Shown: positions 15,244 through 24,456, counted from the first letter of the stretch. The stretch is 47,010 bases of DNA from Beijerinckiaceae bacterium (GCA_947474545.1 CANJJI010000017.1:1-47010), one strand, 5' to 3'. Made by a program: numbers and translations. The notes: generated from the letters alone by a model not told the origin.

Positions 15244-16320
15244 CTATGGCGTGTTCTTGATGTAATTGGCGAGCCATTCGCGCTCGGCATCGGTCACCTT
15301 CAACGCTCCGGCAACAACCTGTTGGATGTTGCTACCCGCCTCGTATTGCGGGACGAAGTTGACAAGTTTGTCAGCATCCGCCGCAAACTCCTTGTCATCG
15401 TTCAGTTTGCGCACCGCCGCCTGCAAAACCTCAACGGCCTCTTTCGGCACGCCGGGCGGGAAGGTGATGACACGCAGCATCTGCGTGTCGGTGGCGAGAA
15501 TTTTTTTATAGATTTCCCAGGCAGGACCGGAAGGCGGCTTGCCCGTGGCCTTCTCGACGAATTCATGGAAGGGCGGCACATCGAACCCTTTCACCATAAA
15601 GGGGACGAAATATTTCGAGCCATCCCAGCCAGGATCGTAGAACAGGGGAATTGCGTCGCCCTTGGCAATCATGCCCGGCTCGACCTGCGCGCGATAGCCG
15701 GGAATGGTTTCGGAAAACATGTTGATTTCACCGCGCTCCATGGCGAGACGTGCGCCCGCATTACCTTTGTATCCGGTCACATATTTGTATTTGAGGCCCA
15801 TAATGTCGGCGACGAGGCGCAATTGCAGATCCTTGGCGCTGTCGGCAGAGAGGCCGCCAATCACCAGACCTTGCGCCTTGTAGATATCAGCAGGCGACCT
15901 GAGGCCGGGTGGCGTATCCTTGCGGACGAAATAGATCTGCGTACCGGGCTGGAAGGCGACGATATTATAGGTGAGAAAATCAACGCGCTGCCTGTCGCGC
16001 GCTACCAGATAGGCCAGCGCAGCGCCGGTCAGATAGCCGACTGTCAGCCCGTCCTTGGGCGCGATCTCGCCGATGTAATTGGTGCCGATGAGGCCACCCG
16101 CGCCATCCATGTTCTGGACGATGATGGAGGGATTGCCGGGAATATGCTTGCCTATATGGCGCGTGAGCAAACGCCCCTCGATATCAGTTGGGCCTCCAGC
16201 GGCAAAATTGATCAGGAATGTGAGCCTTTTGCCCTGATAGAAATCAGCAGCCTGTGATGGCCCAGGAGTGAGAAGGAATAACGAGGCCGCCGCCGCAAGC
16301 GATGCGTAGAATTTTCGCAT
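15244..16320 (-). CDS. TctC-type periplasmic binding protein (FYxGK clade), paralogue of 14146-15231
   Basis: A 358-residue secreted binding protein: signal peptide MRKFYASLAAAASLFLLTPG ending SQA, then ADFYQGKRLTFLINFAAGGPTDIEG, RHIGKHIPGNPSIIVQNMDGAGG and IAPKDG. It is the first gene of a pair; the ATG at 16320 has a GGGAGGAACC ribosome binding site. It differs from its neighbour most in the second lobe and C-terminus, so ligand preference may have diverged. It is divergent from purH, 200 bases away. No cognate TctA or TctB gene is visible. Confidence 0.85.
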   Translation of the reverse strand: MRKFYASLAAAASLFLLTPGPSQAADFYQGKRLTFLINFAAGGPTDIEGRLLTRHIGKHIPGNPSIIVQNMDGAGGLIGTNYIGEIAPKDGLTVGYLTGAALAYLVARDRQRVDFLTYNIVAFQPGTQIYFVRKDTPPGLRSPADIYKAQGLVIGGLSADSAKDLQLRLVADIMGLKYKYVTGYKGNAGARLAMERGEINMFSETIPGYRAQVEPGMIAKGDAIPLFYDPGWDGSKYFVPFMVKGFDVPPFHEFVEKATGKPPSGPAWEIYKKILATDTQMLRVITFPPGVPKEAVEVLQAAVRKLNDDKEFAADADKLVNFVPQYEAGSNIQQVVAGALKVTDAEREWLANYIKNTP

Positions 16321-16520
16321 GGTTCCTCCCGATTTTAGTCCGCAAACTGTTTCGTCTGCCCAGACGATCTAAACATGACCTGAAAAGAGCGGGCAGGCAA
16401 ATGGGGGGCAAACTCGTCCTGCGCCTAATTGCCAGTGCATGGGCTGTCCGGCGCGCTTTCGCCCTCGCTGCTCTTTGTGCTAATCGCGGCGCAATATCCT
16501 AAACACCGTGAGTCCCCAAA

Positions 16521-18113
16521 ATGCCCCGTGATCTCCGACGCGTCACCCGCGCGCTGCTTTCCGTTTCCGACAAAACCGGCCTGATTGAATTTGCGCGTGC
16601 GCTGACCGGGCACGGAATCGAGCTTATTTCGACCGGTGGCACACGCAAGGCGTTGGCGGATGCGGGACTCGCGGTGAAGGACGTCTCCGACATCACTCAA
16701 TTTCCCGAAATGATGGACGGGCGTGTGAAAACGCTTCACCCCAAGGTTCATGGCGGCCTGCTCGCTATCCGCGAGAACCCGGAACATGAGGCAGCCATGC
16801 TTGCCCATGGGATCGGCCAGATCGATTTGCTGGTGGTGAACCTCTATCCATTCGAGGCGACCGTCGCGAAAGGGGCCGATTGGGACGATTGCATCGAGAA
16901 TATCGATATCGGCGGCCCGGCCATGATCCGGGGTGCGGCGAAGAACCACAACGATGTGGCTGTGGTGGTTGACGTCGCAGATTATGCAGCGATTACCGAA
17001 GCGCTGGCGGCCAATGGCGGCGCAACAACACTCGCCCTGCGAAAAAAGCTGGCGCAGAAGGCCTATGCCCGCACAGCAGCCTATGACGCAGCGATTTCCA
17101 ACTGGTTCGCTGCGGCTATCGGCGAGACGACGCCGGAATACCGCGCGATTGGCGGCGCGTTGGCCGAGGCCATGCGCTATGGCGAAAATCCGCACCAATC
17201 TGCCGGATTTTATCGCACGCCGGAACAGCGTTTTGGCGTTTCGACCGCGCGCCAGCTTCAGGGCAAGACGCTGTCCTACAACAATGTCAACGATACCGAC
17301 GCCGCTTTCGAATGCGTCGCAGAATTCGACCCCAAACGCACGGCGGCTGTCGCCATCATCAAGCATGCCAACCCCTGCGGTGTGGCGGAAGGCAAAACGC
17401 TGAAGGAAGCCTATGAAAAGGCCCTGCGCTGCGATCCCGTCTCGGCCTTTGGCGGCATTGTCGCGCTGAACCGCAAGCTTGATGCGGATGCCGCGCGCGA
17501 AATCGTCAAGATTTTCACTGAAGTCATCATTGCGCCTGATGCGGATGAAGACGCCATCGCGATAATCGGCGCGAAAAAGAACCTGCGCCTGCTGGTGACG
17601 GGCGGACTGCCTGATCCGCGCGCGGGCGGACTTTCCGTTCGTACAGTTTCCGGGGGCATGCTCGTGCAAGGGCGCGACAATGCTGTCGTCGACGACATGG
17701 ACTTGAAGGTCGTCACCAAACGCTCCCCCAGTGAAGCCGAACTCGCTGATCTGCGTTTCGCATTCCGGATCTGCAAACACGTGAAATCCAACGCCATCGT
17801 TTATGTGAAGGATGGTGCAACCGTCGGCATTGGCGCAGGGCAAATGAGCCGTGTGGATTCCTCACGTATCGCAGCCTGGAAAGCTGCCGAAGCCGCCAAA
17901 GCCGCCGGGCTCGACGAAACCCTGGCGAAGGGCGCGGTCGTCGCGTCCGATGCGTTCTTCCCCTTTGCCGATGGTCTTCTCGCCGCTGCGGAAGCGGGCG
18001 CAACCGCTGTCATCCAGCCCGGCGGCTCCATGCGTGACAACGAAGTTATTGAAGCCGCCGACAACGCAGGCCTCGCGATGGTGATGACAGGGCACAGGCA
18101 TTTCCGACATTAG
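16521..18113 (+). CDS. purH: Bifunctional AICAR formyltransferase/IMP cyclohydrolase
   Basis: A 530-residue cytoplasmic enzyme for the last two steps of IMP synthesis: formyl transfer from 10-formyl-THF to AICAR, then ring closure. The N-terminal cyclohydrolase domain (MGS-like fold) shows [21 protein letters not shown] and [14 protein letters not shown]; the C-terminal transformylase domain shows [10 protein letters not shown] and K281-H-A-N-P-C-G287, which holds the catalytic lysine and histidine, and ends GMRDNEVI-like [12 protein letters not shown]. The length is normal for the family. The start at 16521 begins two residues before the usual [13 protein letters not shown]. This is a core gene and shows that the flanking accessory cassettes sit in the chromosome. 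Confidence 0.97.
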   Translation: MPRDLRRVTRALLSVSDKTGLIEFARALTGHGIELISTGGTRKALADAGLAVKDVSDITQFPEMMDGRVKTLHPKVHGGLLAIRENPEHEAAMLAHGIGQIDLLVVNLYPFEATVAKGADWDDCIENIDIGGPAMIRGAAKNHNDVAVVVDVADYAAITEALAANGGATTLALRKKLAQKAYARTAAYDAAISNWFAAAIGETTPEYRAIGGALAEAMRYGENPHQSAGFYRTPEQRFGVSTARQLQGKTLSYNNVNDTDAAFECVAEFDPKRTAAVAIIKHANPCGVAEGKTLKEAYEKALRCDPVSAFGGIVALNRKLDADAAREIVKIFTEVIIAPDADEDAIAIIGAKKNLRLLVTGGLPDPRAGGLSVRTVSGGMLVQGRDNAVVDDMDLKVVTKRSPSEAELADLRFAFRICKHVKSNAIVYVKDGATVGIGAGQMSRVDSSRIAAWKAAEAAKAAGLDETLAKGAVVASDAFFPFADGLLAAAEAGATAVIQPGGSMRDNEVIEAADNAGLAMVMTGHRHFRH

Positions 18114-18204
18114 GGGGGTATTCAAAGCTCGAATTATGAGTTTTCCCTATGCGGCCTCGAGACGCAAACAGTTGACGTGAGCGCCCGGACGCCTTAACTG
18201 CGGA

Positions 18205-18245
18205 CTCTAAGCCGCGCCCGGTCTCCGGCGCGCGCGGTGGCTTTT
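18205..18245 (+). terminator. GC-rich hairpin with T4 tract (purH terminator or leader structure of the next gene)
   Basis: CTAAGCCGCGCCCGGTCTCC then GGCGCGCGCGGTGGCTTTTC forms an imperfect stem (AGCC/GGCT, GCGC/GCGC, CCGG/CCGG) followed by four T. It lies about 95 bases after the purH stop and 38 bases before the DUF6481 start, so it could terminate purH transcripts or be an attenuator-like leader of the DUF6481 mRNA. Confidence 0.5.
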
Positions 18246-18282
18246 CACCAACTTCACACAAACATCTGGAATGCAAGGCTAA

Positions 18283-18714
18283 ATGGCTGGCTATAGAACC
18301 CCTGAGCTTAAGGACCGCAAAAGCGCTGCCGATGCAGCAAAAGCAGCTATGCTGGAAAAATTCCGAAAAGCGGCTGATGATCCTGACATTGAGAAAAAGC
18401 GCGCCGAACGCGCTGCTATAGCGCAGGCGCGCGCTGAACGTGAGGCCCAACGCGAAGCTGAACGCCGTGCTCGCGAGGCTGAACTGGCCGCGCAACGCGC
18501 CCGCGAGGCTGAAGAAGCCCGTCTGCGGCAGATTGAGGAAGAAAAGGCCGCTGCCCTTCGCGCGATCGAAGAAGAAAAAATCATGGCCGAACTGAAGGCG
18601 GAGGAGGAGGCCAAGGCTGCCGCCCTTGCCGCTGAACAGAAGGCTGCGCGCGATGCCCGCTATGCCGCCCGCAAGGCCGCCAAGAAAGAGCGCCGCAAGG
18701 GCGATCATTACTGA
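18283..18714 (+). CDS. DUF6481 family protein, charged coiled coil
   Basis: A 143-residue cytoplasmic protein. The first 40 residues (MAGYRTPELKDRKSAADAAK) are the recognisable DUF6481 signature, and from about residue 45 to the end the protein is an uninterrupted charged helix of Glu/Arg/Ala/Lys, predicted coiled coil, finishing with a basic tail KKERRKGDHY. An AAGG motif precedes the ATG by about 6 bases. The family is common in alphaproteobacteria; function is unknown, though the basic tail would suit nucleic acid or ribosome contact. The gene is preceded by a GC-rich hairpin leader that may regulate it. Confidence 0.8.
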   Translation: MAGYRTPELKDRKSAADAAKAAMLEKFRKAADDPDIEKKRAERAAIAQARAEREAQREAERRAREAELAAQRAREAEEARLRQIEEEKAAALRAIEEEKIMAELKAEEEAKAAALAAEQKAARDARYAARKAAKKERRKGDHY

Positions 18715-18769
18715 ACCCTGTTCAGCTTTCGCAATTCCCGTCGCGGCGTGAGTGTGGCATATCCCGGCC

Positions 18770-20080
18770 ATGAGCAAAGCTGCGACGCCCTCGACCGCCC
18801 GTTCCGTACTCGGCCCCCTCGCCGATGTGAGGCCGGGAGAGCTGAAAGCGCTGGCGCTCTCCTTCGCGTTCTTTTTTAGTGTTCTGTGTAGTTATTACAT
18901 CGTGCGTCCATTGCGCGACGAGAGGGCCATTTCTTTAGGCGGCGATTTCATCCAGCAGTCTTTTCTCATCGTTTTCATTGTCATGCTGGCTGCTGTCCCG
19001 GTCTTCGGCTGGATTGTAGCTCATACGCCTCGCAGGCTGATCGTACCTGCCGTCTATGGATTCTTCATCCTGTGCCTCGCCGGTTTCTGGGTGATGCATT
19101 TGCGTGGCAAACCCGGCCCGTTTGAAGCCAGCATTTTTTATATCTGGGTGAATATTTTCGCCCTGTTCGCGGTCTCGCTTTTCTGGAGCGTCATGTCAGA
19201 TGTATGGTCCGCGGAACAGGCCAAGCGGCTGTTCGGTGTGATTTCGCTGGGCGGCACGGCTGGCGCCTTGACCGGTCCACTCCTGATTCAGATGCTGCTC
19301 AAGCTTATCGGCGTCGACAATCTGTTTCTCGTTTCAATCCTGTTTTTGACGATAGCCCTCTTCGCCGCTCTTGTGCTGCGCAGATACACCGGGCGCGAAC
19401 CCACGCATACCTCTGAGCGCGCCGAGGGTGGCAGTATACTGGCCGGGGCGATCAATGTCTGGAAATCGCCTTATCTGTTCCGGATTGCTGCCTGGATTTT
19501 TGCCGCCAATATGGTCGGCATCTTCTTTTATCTCGAACAGGCCAGAATTCTCGGCATGTTGCTGCCGGAACGCGAAGAGCGCATTTTGTTTCTCTCGCAG
19601 ATGGAAACCGCGACCAGCGTACTGACGATCCTGTTTGAGGCGTTTGTAACCGCAAGGCTTCTCAAATGGCTTGGCGTCGGGCGCACACTCGCTATAGCGC
19701 CAGCCTTCGTTGCCGTTGCGCTGACCGCCATCCTGCTTGTTCCATCACTGTGGATCATTGCCGGCATCATGGTCGCAAGCCGCGCTATTGGTTACGGCAT
19801 TTCCAATCCGGCGATCCGCGTTCTCTACACGGTCGTTGCGCCTGCGGACAAATATCGCTCGCAGAATTTCATAGACACGCTCGTGCATCGCGGCGGCAAT
19901 GCCGCGAGTTCCTGGCTGTTCAATGATGCAGCCAAGGCTGCCGGCATAGCGGCGCCCGTCATTGCCGCAGCTTCCATCCCGCTGGCGCTGGTCTGGGCCT
20001 GGGTCAGTCTAGATCTTGGTAAACGGCAGGAGAAAGCGGAAGCAGATCGCGGAGGGGCGGGCGAAACAGCCGTCCATTAA
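18770..20080 (+). CDS. NTP/NDP-exchange-like (Tlc/MFS-type) membrane transporter
   Basis: A 436-residue inner-membrane protein with about 12 hydrophobic segments. It opens LGPLADVRPGELKALALSFAFFFSVLCSYYIVRPLRDE, the pattern of the ATP:ADP antiporter-like/NTP-NDP exchange branch of the major facilitator fold (COG3202-like) found in many free-living alphaproteobacteria. Other marks are FWSVMSDVW and AKRLFGVISLGGTAGALTGP. The start is taken at the ATG at 18770 (MSKAATPS); an ATG at 18752 is in frame but poorly placed. In obligate intracellular bacteria relatives import host ATP, but free-living members have no proven substrate, so I would not assign nucleotide exchange firmly. Confidence 0.75.
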   Translation: MSKAATPSTARSVLGPLADVRPGELKALALSFAFFFSVLCSYYIVRPLRDERAISLGGDFIQQSFLIVFIVMLAAVPVFGWIVAHTPRRLIVPAVYGFFILCLAGFWVMHLRGKPGPFEASIFYIWVNIFALFAVSLFWSVMSDVWSAEQAKRLFGVISLGGTAGALTGPLLIQMLLKLIGVDNLFLVSILFLTIALFAALVLRRYTGREPTHTSERAEGGSILAGAINVWKSPYLFRIAAWIFAANMVGIFFYLEQARILGMLLPEREERILFLSQMETATSVLTILFEAFVTARLLKWLGVGRTLAIAPAFVAVALTAILLVPSLWIIAGIMVASRAIGYGISNPAIRVLYTVVAPADKYRSQNFIDTLVHRGGNAASSWLFNDAAKAAGIAAPVIAAASIPLALVWAWVSLDLGKRQEKAEADRGGAGETAVH

Positions 20081-20210
20081 CTCAAATCACACAACCGCCA
20101 CCTTATTGCTACGCTTCTTCCAGAATGCGCCCTGCTTTGTGCCATTAAGCACAGTGAAACTGTCTGTGTGGTTTATGAGACCTATATCAAACAGACCCCG
20201 GAGATATCCA

Positions 20211-20489
20211 GTGCAAGTGAGTTCAGAATTTCAGGTCGCCCACGGCCGTATCGTCAAGGAAATTGGCCGGATTACTGCAGCCTCCGGCTGGCACGTGGCA
20301 GGCAGCGATGCCGGGCAGCATGAGCGCGCTCTCAAACGGCTCATCGAAGCGGCCAAGGAATTCGATGCCGACGCAATCATCGGTGTCGATTATGCCGTGG
20401 ACGGCGCCCGCGCTGTGGACCTCGCCGAATGTCCGGTTCAGCGCGTCCAGGCGACCGGCATCGCCGTGAAGCTCGCCCGCGCCGCCTGA
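20211..20489 (+). CDS. YbjQ/UPF0145-like heavy-metal-binding-domain protein
   Basis: A 92-residue soluble protein. The frame has no ATG in a good place; the GTG at 20211 has GGAGATATCCA immediately upstream and gives the start MQVSSEFQVAHGRIVKEIG. The second half ERALKRLIEAAKEFDADAIIGVDYAVDG matches the conserved helix-strand of the YbjQ/DUF74 family, which forms small pentameric rings of unknown function and is often labelled heavy metal-binding. It follows the transporter gene by 130 bases on the same strand. Frame and family are well supported, function is not. Confidence 0.65.
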   Translation: MQVSSEFQVAHGRIVKEIGRITAASGWHVAGSDAGQHERALKRLIEAAKEFDADAIIGVDYAVDGARAVDLAECPVQRVQATGIAVKLARAA

Positions 20490-20640
20490 CACTTATTGCT
20501 CCAGAGAAGATTTTGACGCACTGGTTCCCGCCGGTGCGTTTTCCTTTTGTGTCCGGGTTTGGCTGATGCGGATGCTTGCCATCGGGCAATCGGCGATTAT
20601 GGTGACCCCCAAAACCAACATTGTTTGGCAGGAGCCGACT

Positions 20641-21621
20641 ATGGATCGCAGAATGTTACTCAGGCGAAGTCTCGTGGCCGCTGTGCTGGCTGCTGGCTGC
20701 AGCCCTGCCCCAGCGCAACAGACCTATCCTTCGCGAAACATCACGTTCATCGTGCCGTTTACGCCGGGCGGTTCAACGGATATTCTCGCACGTCTGCTAA
20801 GCCAGAAATTCCAGGACAGCATGAAGGCGTCGCTGGTTATCGAGAACCGGCCGGGCGCCGGCGGCAGCGCTGGCTCCACAGCAATTGCGCGAGCAGAGCC
20901 TGATGGTTACACGATCGGCATGGGTCATATCGGAACCCTCGGCGTAAACCCCTCACTCTACCCCAAACTGCAATATGATCCGCTCAAGAGTTTTGCGCAT
21001 ATCAGCATGTTGGCGAAGGTGCACAACATTCTGGTTGTCCATCCTTCGGTTCCGGCAAAAGACGTGAAGGAATTCGTTGCCTACGCAAAAGCCAATCCGG
21101 GCAAGCTCAATTATGGCTCCGGCGGGCTCGGCAGCGCAGCCCACATCGCAACAGAAGCCTTTGGGCTGGAAACAGGCACGCAATTCACGCACGTACCGTA
21201 TCGGGGCACCGCCCCCGCTGTCGCCGATCTGCTCTCCGGCCAGATTCAGATGATGATGACCGGAGCGCCTGCGGTGCTGCAGCATGTGCAGGGCGGCAAA
21301 TTGCGTGCGCTGGGAACTGCCAGCCTGACACGGCTGCCTTCAGCGAAGGAAATACCAACGATGTCGGAAGCCGGAGCACCCGGTTTTGAAGCCACGCAAT
21401 GGTATGGCGTCGTCGCGCCCGCCGGAACGCCTGAGACCATAGTGATCAAGCTCAATGAAGAAATCCGCAAGGCGCTGCAGGATCCCAAAATCCTCGAAGC
21501 CCTTGAGCGCGACGGCGCGGAGCCTTGGCCCATGACCCCGGACGAGTTCCGCGCGCACATTGCCAGGGAAATTCCGCGCTGGAAGAAGGTTGTCGACGGG
21601 GCGAAGATCAAGGTGGAGTGA
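20641..21621 (+). CDS. Bug/TctC-type periplasmic binding protein (classical Bug clade)
   Basis: A 326-residue binding protein of the classical Bug type, opening TYPSRNITFIVPFTPGGSTDILAR and containing VIENRPGAGGSAG, PDGYTIGMG, FTHVPYRGTAPAVADLLSGQIQ and a conserved GAPGFEATQWYGVVAPAGTP. The start at 20641 has AGGAG upstream. Its leader MDRRMLLRRSLVAAVLAAGC holds twin arginines and an LAAGC, so it could be Tat-exported and possibly a lipoprotein, though the -3 residue is not the usual leucine. It stands alone, convergent with the amidohydrolase operon across a strong hairpin at 21634-21666. No membrane subunits are nearby; ligand unknown. Confidence 0.85.
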   Translation: MDRRMLLRRSLVAAVLAAGCSPAPAQQTYPSRNITFIVPFTPGGSTDILARLLSQKFQDSMKASLVIENRPGAGGSAGSTAIARAEPDGYTIGMGHIGTLGVNPSLYPKLQYDPLKSFAHISMLAKVHNILVVHPSVPAKDVKEFVAYAKANPGKLNYGSGGLGSAAHIATEAFGLETGTQFTHVPYRGTAPAVADLLSGQIQMMMTGAPAVLQHVQGGKLRALGTASLTRLPSAKEIPTMSEAGAPGFEATQWYGVVAPAGTPETIVIKLNEEIRKALQDPKILEALERDGAEPWPMTPDEFRAHIAREIPRWKKVVDGAKIKVE

Positions 21622-21633
21622 AGCATATCAGGC

Positions 21634-21666
21634 TGTGCGCGATCCGGGACTAAACCGGATCGCACA
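21634..21666. terminator. Bidirectional hairpin between convergent genes
   Basis: TGTGCGCGATCCGG, loop GACTAAA, CCGGATCGCACA: an almost perfect 12-13 base-pair stem. It lies between the stop of the Bug gene (plus) and the stop of the amidohydrolase gene (minus), so it probably ends both transcripts. There is no clear T tract on either side. Confidence 0.65.
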
Positions 21667-21681
21667 CGAGTCCGATGCCTG

Positions 21682-22899
21682 TCAGTCCACCGGCGGAATA
21701 TTCTTCACAGGCGTCGTATCGAGATTGAAAAGTTTCGCCGCGGTGCCGCCCAGAATGTTTCGCTTGGCGGTTTCGTTCAGGAAAGGCAGATCATAGATCA
21801 CGCTGGGAAGATCGAAATCCCAGTGCGGATAATCTGATGACCACACGAGCTGCGTATCGGCCTTGATCATCTTGAAGGTGGCTTCAAGGATTGATTTGTC
21901 TTCCGGCATTTCCATCGGTTGCGAAGAATAAAACATCTCGCGCATGTATTCGCTGGGTTTGCGCTTCAGTGCAGGGCAGTCTGATGTGCGCATGAGATAG
22001 GAATGATCAAGCCTTTGCATCAGACTGTAGGCCCATGTCAGCCCGCTCTCGATCCACATCACCTTCAGCTTCGGGAAGCGCTCGGGCAGGCCATTCACCA
22101 CCCAATTGGTCATATGCACCATGTTGAACCACATAAAGCCCAGGGCATGCACGCCGATGAAGCGGTTTTGCAGCGCAAGTGATTGTTCGTTCCACGAATA
22201 GGCCGCGTGGAAAGAGAGTGGCATGCCGGTTTCTTCGATCAGCCGGTAGGTTTTCATATAGGCATTATCATGCACTGCCTTGTAGCGCGGCGAGGTGATC
22301 ATGAACCCGACCACGCCTTTCTTGCCCGCAAATTCCTTCACGGTTTTATAAGCGGCTTCAGGATCATTGAATGGCAGATAAAGCATAGAGATGATGCGTT
22401 TTTCCTGCGAGAGGATGCGCTCCACCAGCCAGCGATTATAGGCATTGACCAGCTGCACCTCGACCTCGACCTGAGGGTGTGTGCCGAGAAACAGCATGGG
22501 CGTTGGAAACAGACAGGCATAGTCGACGCCCATGGCGTCCATCCATTTGTTGGTCGTGCCGACGTCGCGATGGCGATCTGGGGAAACCTTTTCATGTTTG
22601 CGCAACCAGTGGCGCGTCATGCGGCCGCCAATATCCTGATAGCCAACTTCGCTGTTCAGCATGGAAGAACGCCCGCCACGCTTGAGCCCTTCCATCGCAT
22701 TGCGGCGCATAACCGGCGATTCGATATATTCAAAAACCTCCTTGTAATGCTCGCTTTCATAGTGGTGAGCATCCACGTCGACGATCAGAAAATCCTTGTA
22801 ATTGCGGTCATGCGCCTGCTTCGAGGCGGCTTTGAGATGCTGGTGGGAATCATATTCATCCCAGCGCAGTTCGCGAACTTCGTTGACGGGCATATCCAT
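21682..22899 (-). CDS. Amidohydrolase family protein (ACMSD-like, COG2159)
   Basis: A 405-residue TIM-barrel metalloenzyme. After an N-terminal extension the metal motif D43-A-H45 appears in FLIVDVDAHHYE, later LSFHAAYSW supplies a barrel histidine and VWSSDYPHWDFDL the catalytic aspartate, the usual pattern of the ACMSD/decarboxylase-amidohydrolase group. Such enzymes remove CO2 from, or hydrolyse, aromatic or ring-cleaved acids. It is the last gene of a minus-strand operon: TctC-type binding protein, Rieske protein, then this gene 11 bases after the Rieske stop. Whether it decarboxylates or hydrolyses cannot be told from the sequence. Confidence 0.82.
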   Translation of the reverse strand: MDMPVNEVRELRWDEYDSHQHLKAASKQAHDRNYKDFLIVDVDAHHYESEHYKEVFEYIESPVMRRNAMEGLKRGGRSSMLNSEVGYQDIGGRMTRHWLRKHEKVSPDRHRDVGTTNKWMDAMGVDYACLFPTPMLFLGTHPQVEVEVQLVNAYNRWLVERILSQEKRIISMLYLPFNDPEAAYKTVKEFAGKKGVVGFMITSPRYKAVHDNAYMKTYRLIEETGMPLSFHAAYSWNEQSLALQNRFIGVHALGFMWFNMVHMTNWVVNGLPERFPKLKVMWIESGLTWAYSLMQRLDHSYLMRTSDCPALKRKPSEYMREMFYSSQPMEMPEDKSILEATFKMIKADTQLVWSSDYPHWDFDLPSVIYDLPFLNETAKRNILGGTAAKLFNLDTTPVKNIPPVD

Positions 22900-22910
22900 G
22901 GCGTCTCTCC

Positions 22911-23273
22911 TCAGACAATCACGTAGACATCGCCGCTGCGTACGACGGTTTCATATTTCTTCAGCTTATATTTCGAATCACCAGCAAACACGCCGGTTTT
23001 CAGATCGTACTCCCAGCCGTGCCAGGGGCAGACGATATGCATTTCGTCAGAAAAAGTCTGACCTACATAATGCTTTTCTTCATTGATGATTTCCAGCACA
23101 CGCGGAATCAGGATACCTTCACAGACCGGACCATTCGTATGCGCGCAATGATTGGCATAGGCGTAATACCCGCCTTCATGGGCGAAGACGCCGACTTCAC
23201 CGCGCGCGGTTTTTACAAGGCGGCGATCGCCATCTTTGAAATCCGCCGCTTTTGCCACGAGTATTTCCGCCAT
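22911..23273 (-). CDS. Rieske [2Fe-2S] protein
   Basis: A 120-residue stand-alone Rieske domain. The cluster ligands are C43-x-H45 (NHCAHTNGP) and C82-x2-H85 (VCPWHGWEYD), with KTGVFAGD after them. The two ligand pairs are about 36 residues apart, roughly twice the common Rieske-ferredoxin spacing, because of an insertion around EGILIPRVLEIINEE. The start at 23273 has AAGGAGGA at ideal distance. It lies between a TctC-type binding protein and an amidohydrolase in one operon; no oxygenase alpha subunit or reductase is near. It may carry electrons to an enzyme encoded elsewhere or form a complex with the amidohydrolase; both are speculative. Confidence 0.85.
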   Translation of the reverse strand: MAEILVAKAADFKDGDRRLVKTARGEVGVFAHEGGYYAYANHCAHTNGPVCEGILIPRVLEIINEEKHYVGQTFSDEMHIVCPWHGWEYDLKTGVFAGDSKYKLKKYETVVRSGDVYVIV

Positions 23274-23304
23274 GCCATTCCTCCTTCTTTGCCTTTGACA
23301 GCAG

Positions 23305-24351
23305 TTATTGCCCTGTCCATTCCAGCAATTGCGCGGTGCGCTCAAGAACGGGGCCCGGCGTCGCGAATGCGCGATCCATTAGTTTTTCGATCTCTTCCCC
23401 TGGCTTGGGCGCAATGAGCAGCTGGAGCTTTTCAGCTTCCTGCAACAGCAACGGGTCCCTCAAAGCGTCCATGTAAGCTTTACGCAGCGCATTGAAGCGA
23501 TCAGCAGGGATACCGGGCGCCATCCAGTGTGCATAGCCAATGGCAGTCGGCAGACTGATCACCTCAACCGCCTTACGGTCATCATCCGTTTTTACCAAAT
23601 CACTCAGCAATGGCGTGGCGCCAAGATCTGGTTCCTTCTCCAGACCAATCTGCACGACGTAATGGAGTTTCTTCTGATTGACCCAGATAGCGTTCGTGCT
23701 CTGCAGACTTGCCCAGGTGTTACCGCCTCTGCCCTCTACCTCACCGCGCTCAATGGCCAGATTAATCTCCGATGTGCCACCGCCATAACCGTTGATCACC
23801 CGGAATTTGGTATCGAGCAGTTTGTTTATCAGTGTCGGAAAAATATGCGAATCCGAATTGGTGCCGACTCCGCCAAGCAGGGTTTCACGCTTCATCGCAT
23901 CGGCAATGGTTTTTGTCTGACTGGTGGCATAGGTGAACAGCACCCCATTGGAACTGGCCATAGTGCCCAGCCAAGCAAAACGCCGCGCATCGAATTGCGC
24001 GGATTTTCCGCCCAGCAGCGAATACATGGGCATATTCTGATTTACCGCAGCAATGGTGGCGCCGTCCCGTGGCGCAATTGCATAGACATGATTGGAAGCA
24101 CGGACGCTGCTGGCGCCAACCATATTCTGCACAACAATGTTCGGCTGGCCGGGGATGTGGCGGCCCATATGGCGGGCGAGGACACGGGGATAAAGATCGT
24201 AGCCTCCGCCGGGCGCAAAACCGCAGATAATCTGGATAGTCTTGCCCTTGTAGAACGCCGCTACCTCTTGAGCGCGGCCTGCGGCGGGAGACAGCGCCAT
24301 CGCGATGAACGCTGCTGCGCCCAACACACCAGCAGGCTTTGGAGCCCTCAT
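23305..24351 (-). CDS. TctC-type periplasmic binding protein (FYxGK clade)
   Basis: A 348-residue secreted binding protein: signal peptide from MRAPKPAGVLGAAAFIAMAL to GRAQ, then AAFYKGKTIQIICGFAPGGGYDLYPRVLARHMGRHIPGQPNIVVQNM and IAPRDG. EGRGGNTWASLQS in the second half is shared with the copies at 39629 and 41862 (QGRGSNSW). It is the first gene of a three-gene minus-strand operon with the Rieske protein (31 bases downstream) and the amidohydrolase, so its ligand is likely a substrate of that pathway, probably an aromatic or cyclic carboxylic acid. No TctA/TctB is nearby. Confidence 0.85.
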   Translation of the reverse strand: MRAPKPAGVLGAAAFIAMALSPAAGRAQEVAAFYKGKTIQIICGFAPGGGYDLYPRVLARHMGRHIPGQPNIVVQNMVGASSVRASNHVYAIAPRDGATIAAVNQNMPMYSLLGGKSAQFDARRFAWLGTMASSNGVLFTYATSQTKTIADAMKRETLLGGVGTNSDSHIFPTLINKLLDTKFRVINGYGGGTSEINLAIERGEVEGRGGNTWASLQSTNAIWVNQKKLHYVVQIGLEKEPDLGATPLLSDLVKTDDDRKAVEVISLPTAIGYAHWMAPGIPADRFNALRKAYMDALRDPLLLQEAEKLQLLIAPKPGEEIEKLMDRAFATPGPVLERTAQLLEWTGQ

Positions 24352-24456
24352 CCTTTTTCCCCCGCCTCGATTATCGTCGCGGGACTTTAGGGGGAAATCA
24401 CGCCAACCGCAAAGCGGGGAAGCTCTGCTTAACGGCGAACTCGCAGAGTGACTGCC

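Noticed and set aside
16425-17843. Long minus-strand frame opposite purH (472 codons)
   Set aside because: The translation is histidine/glycine-rich without domains and mirrors the codon pattern of purH.
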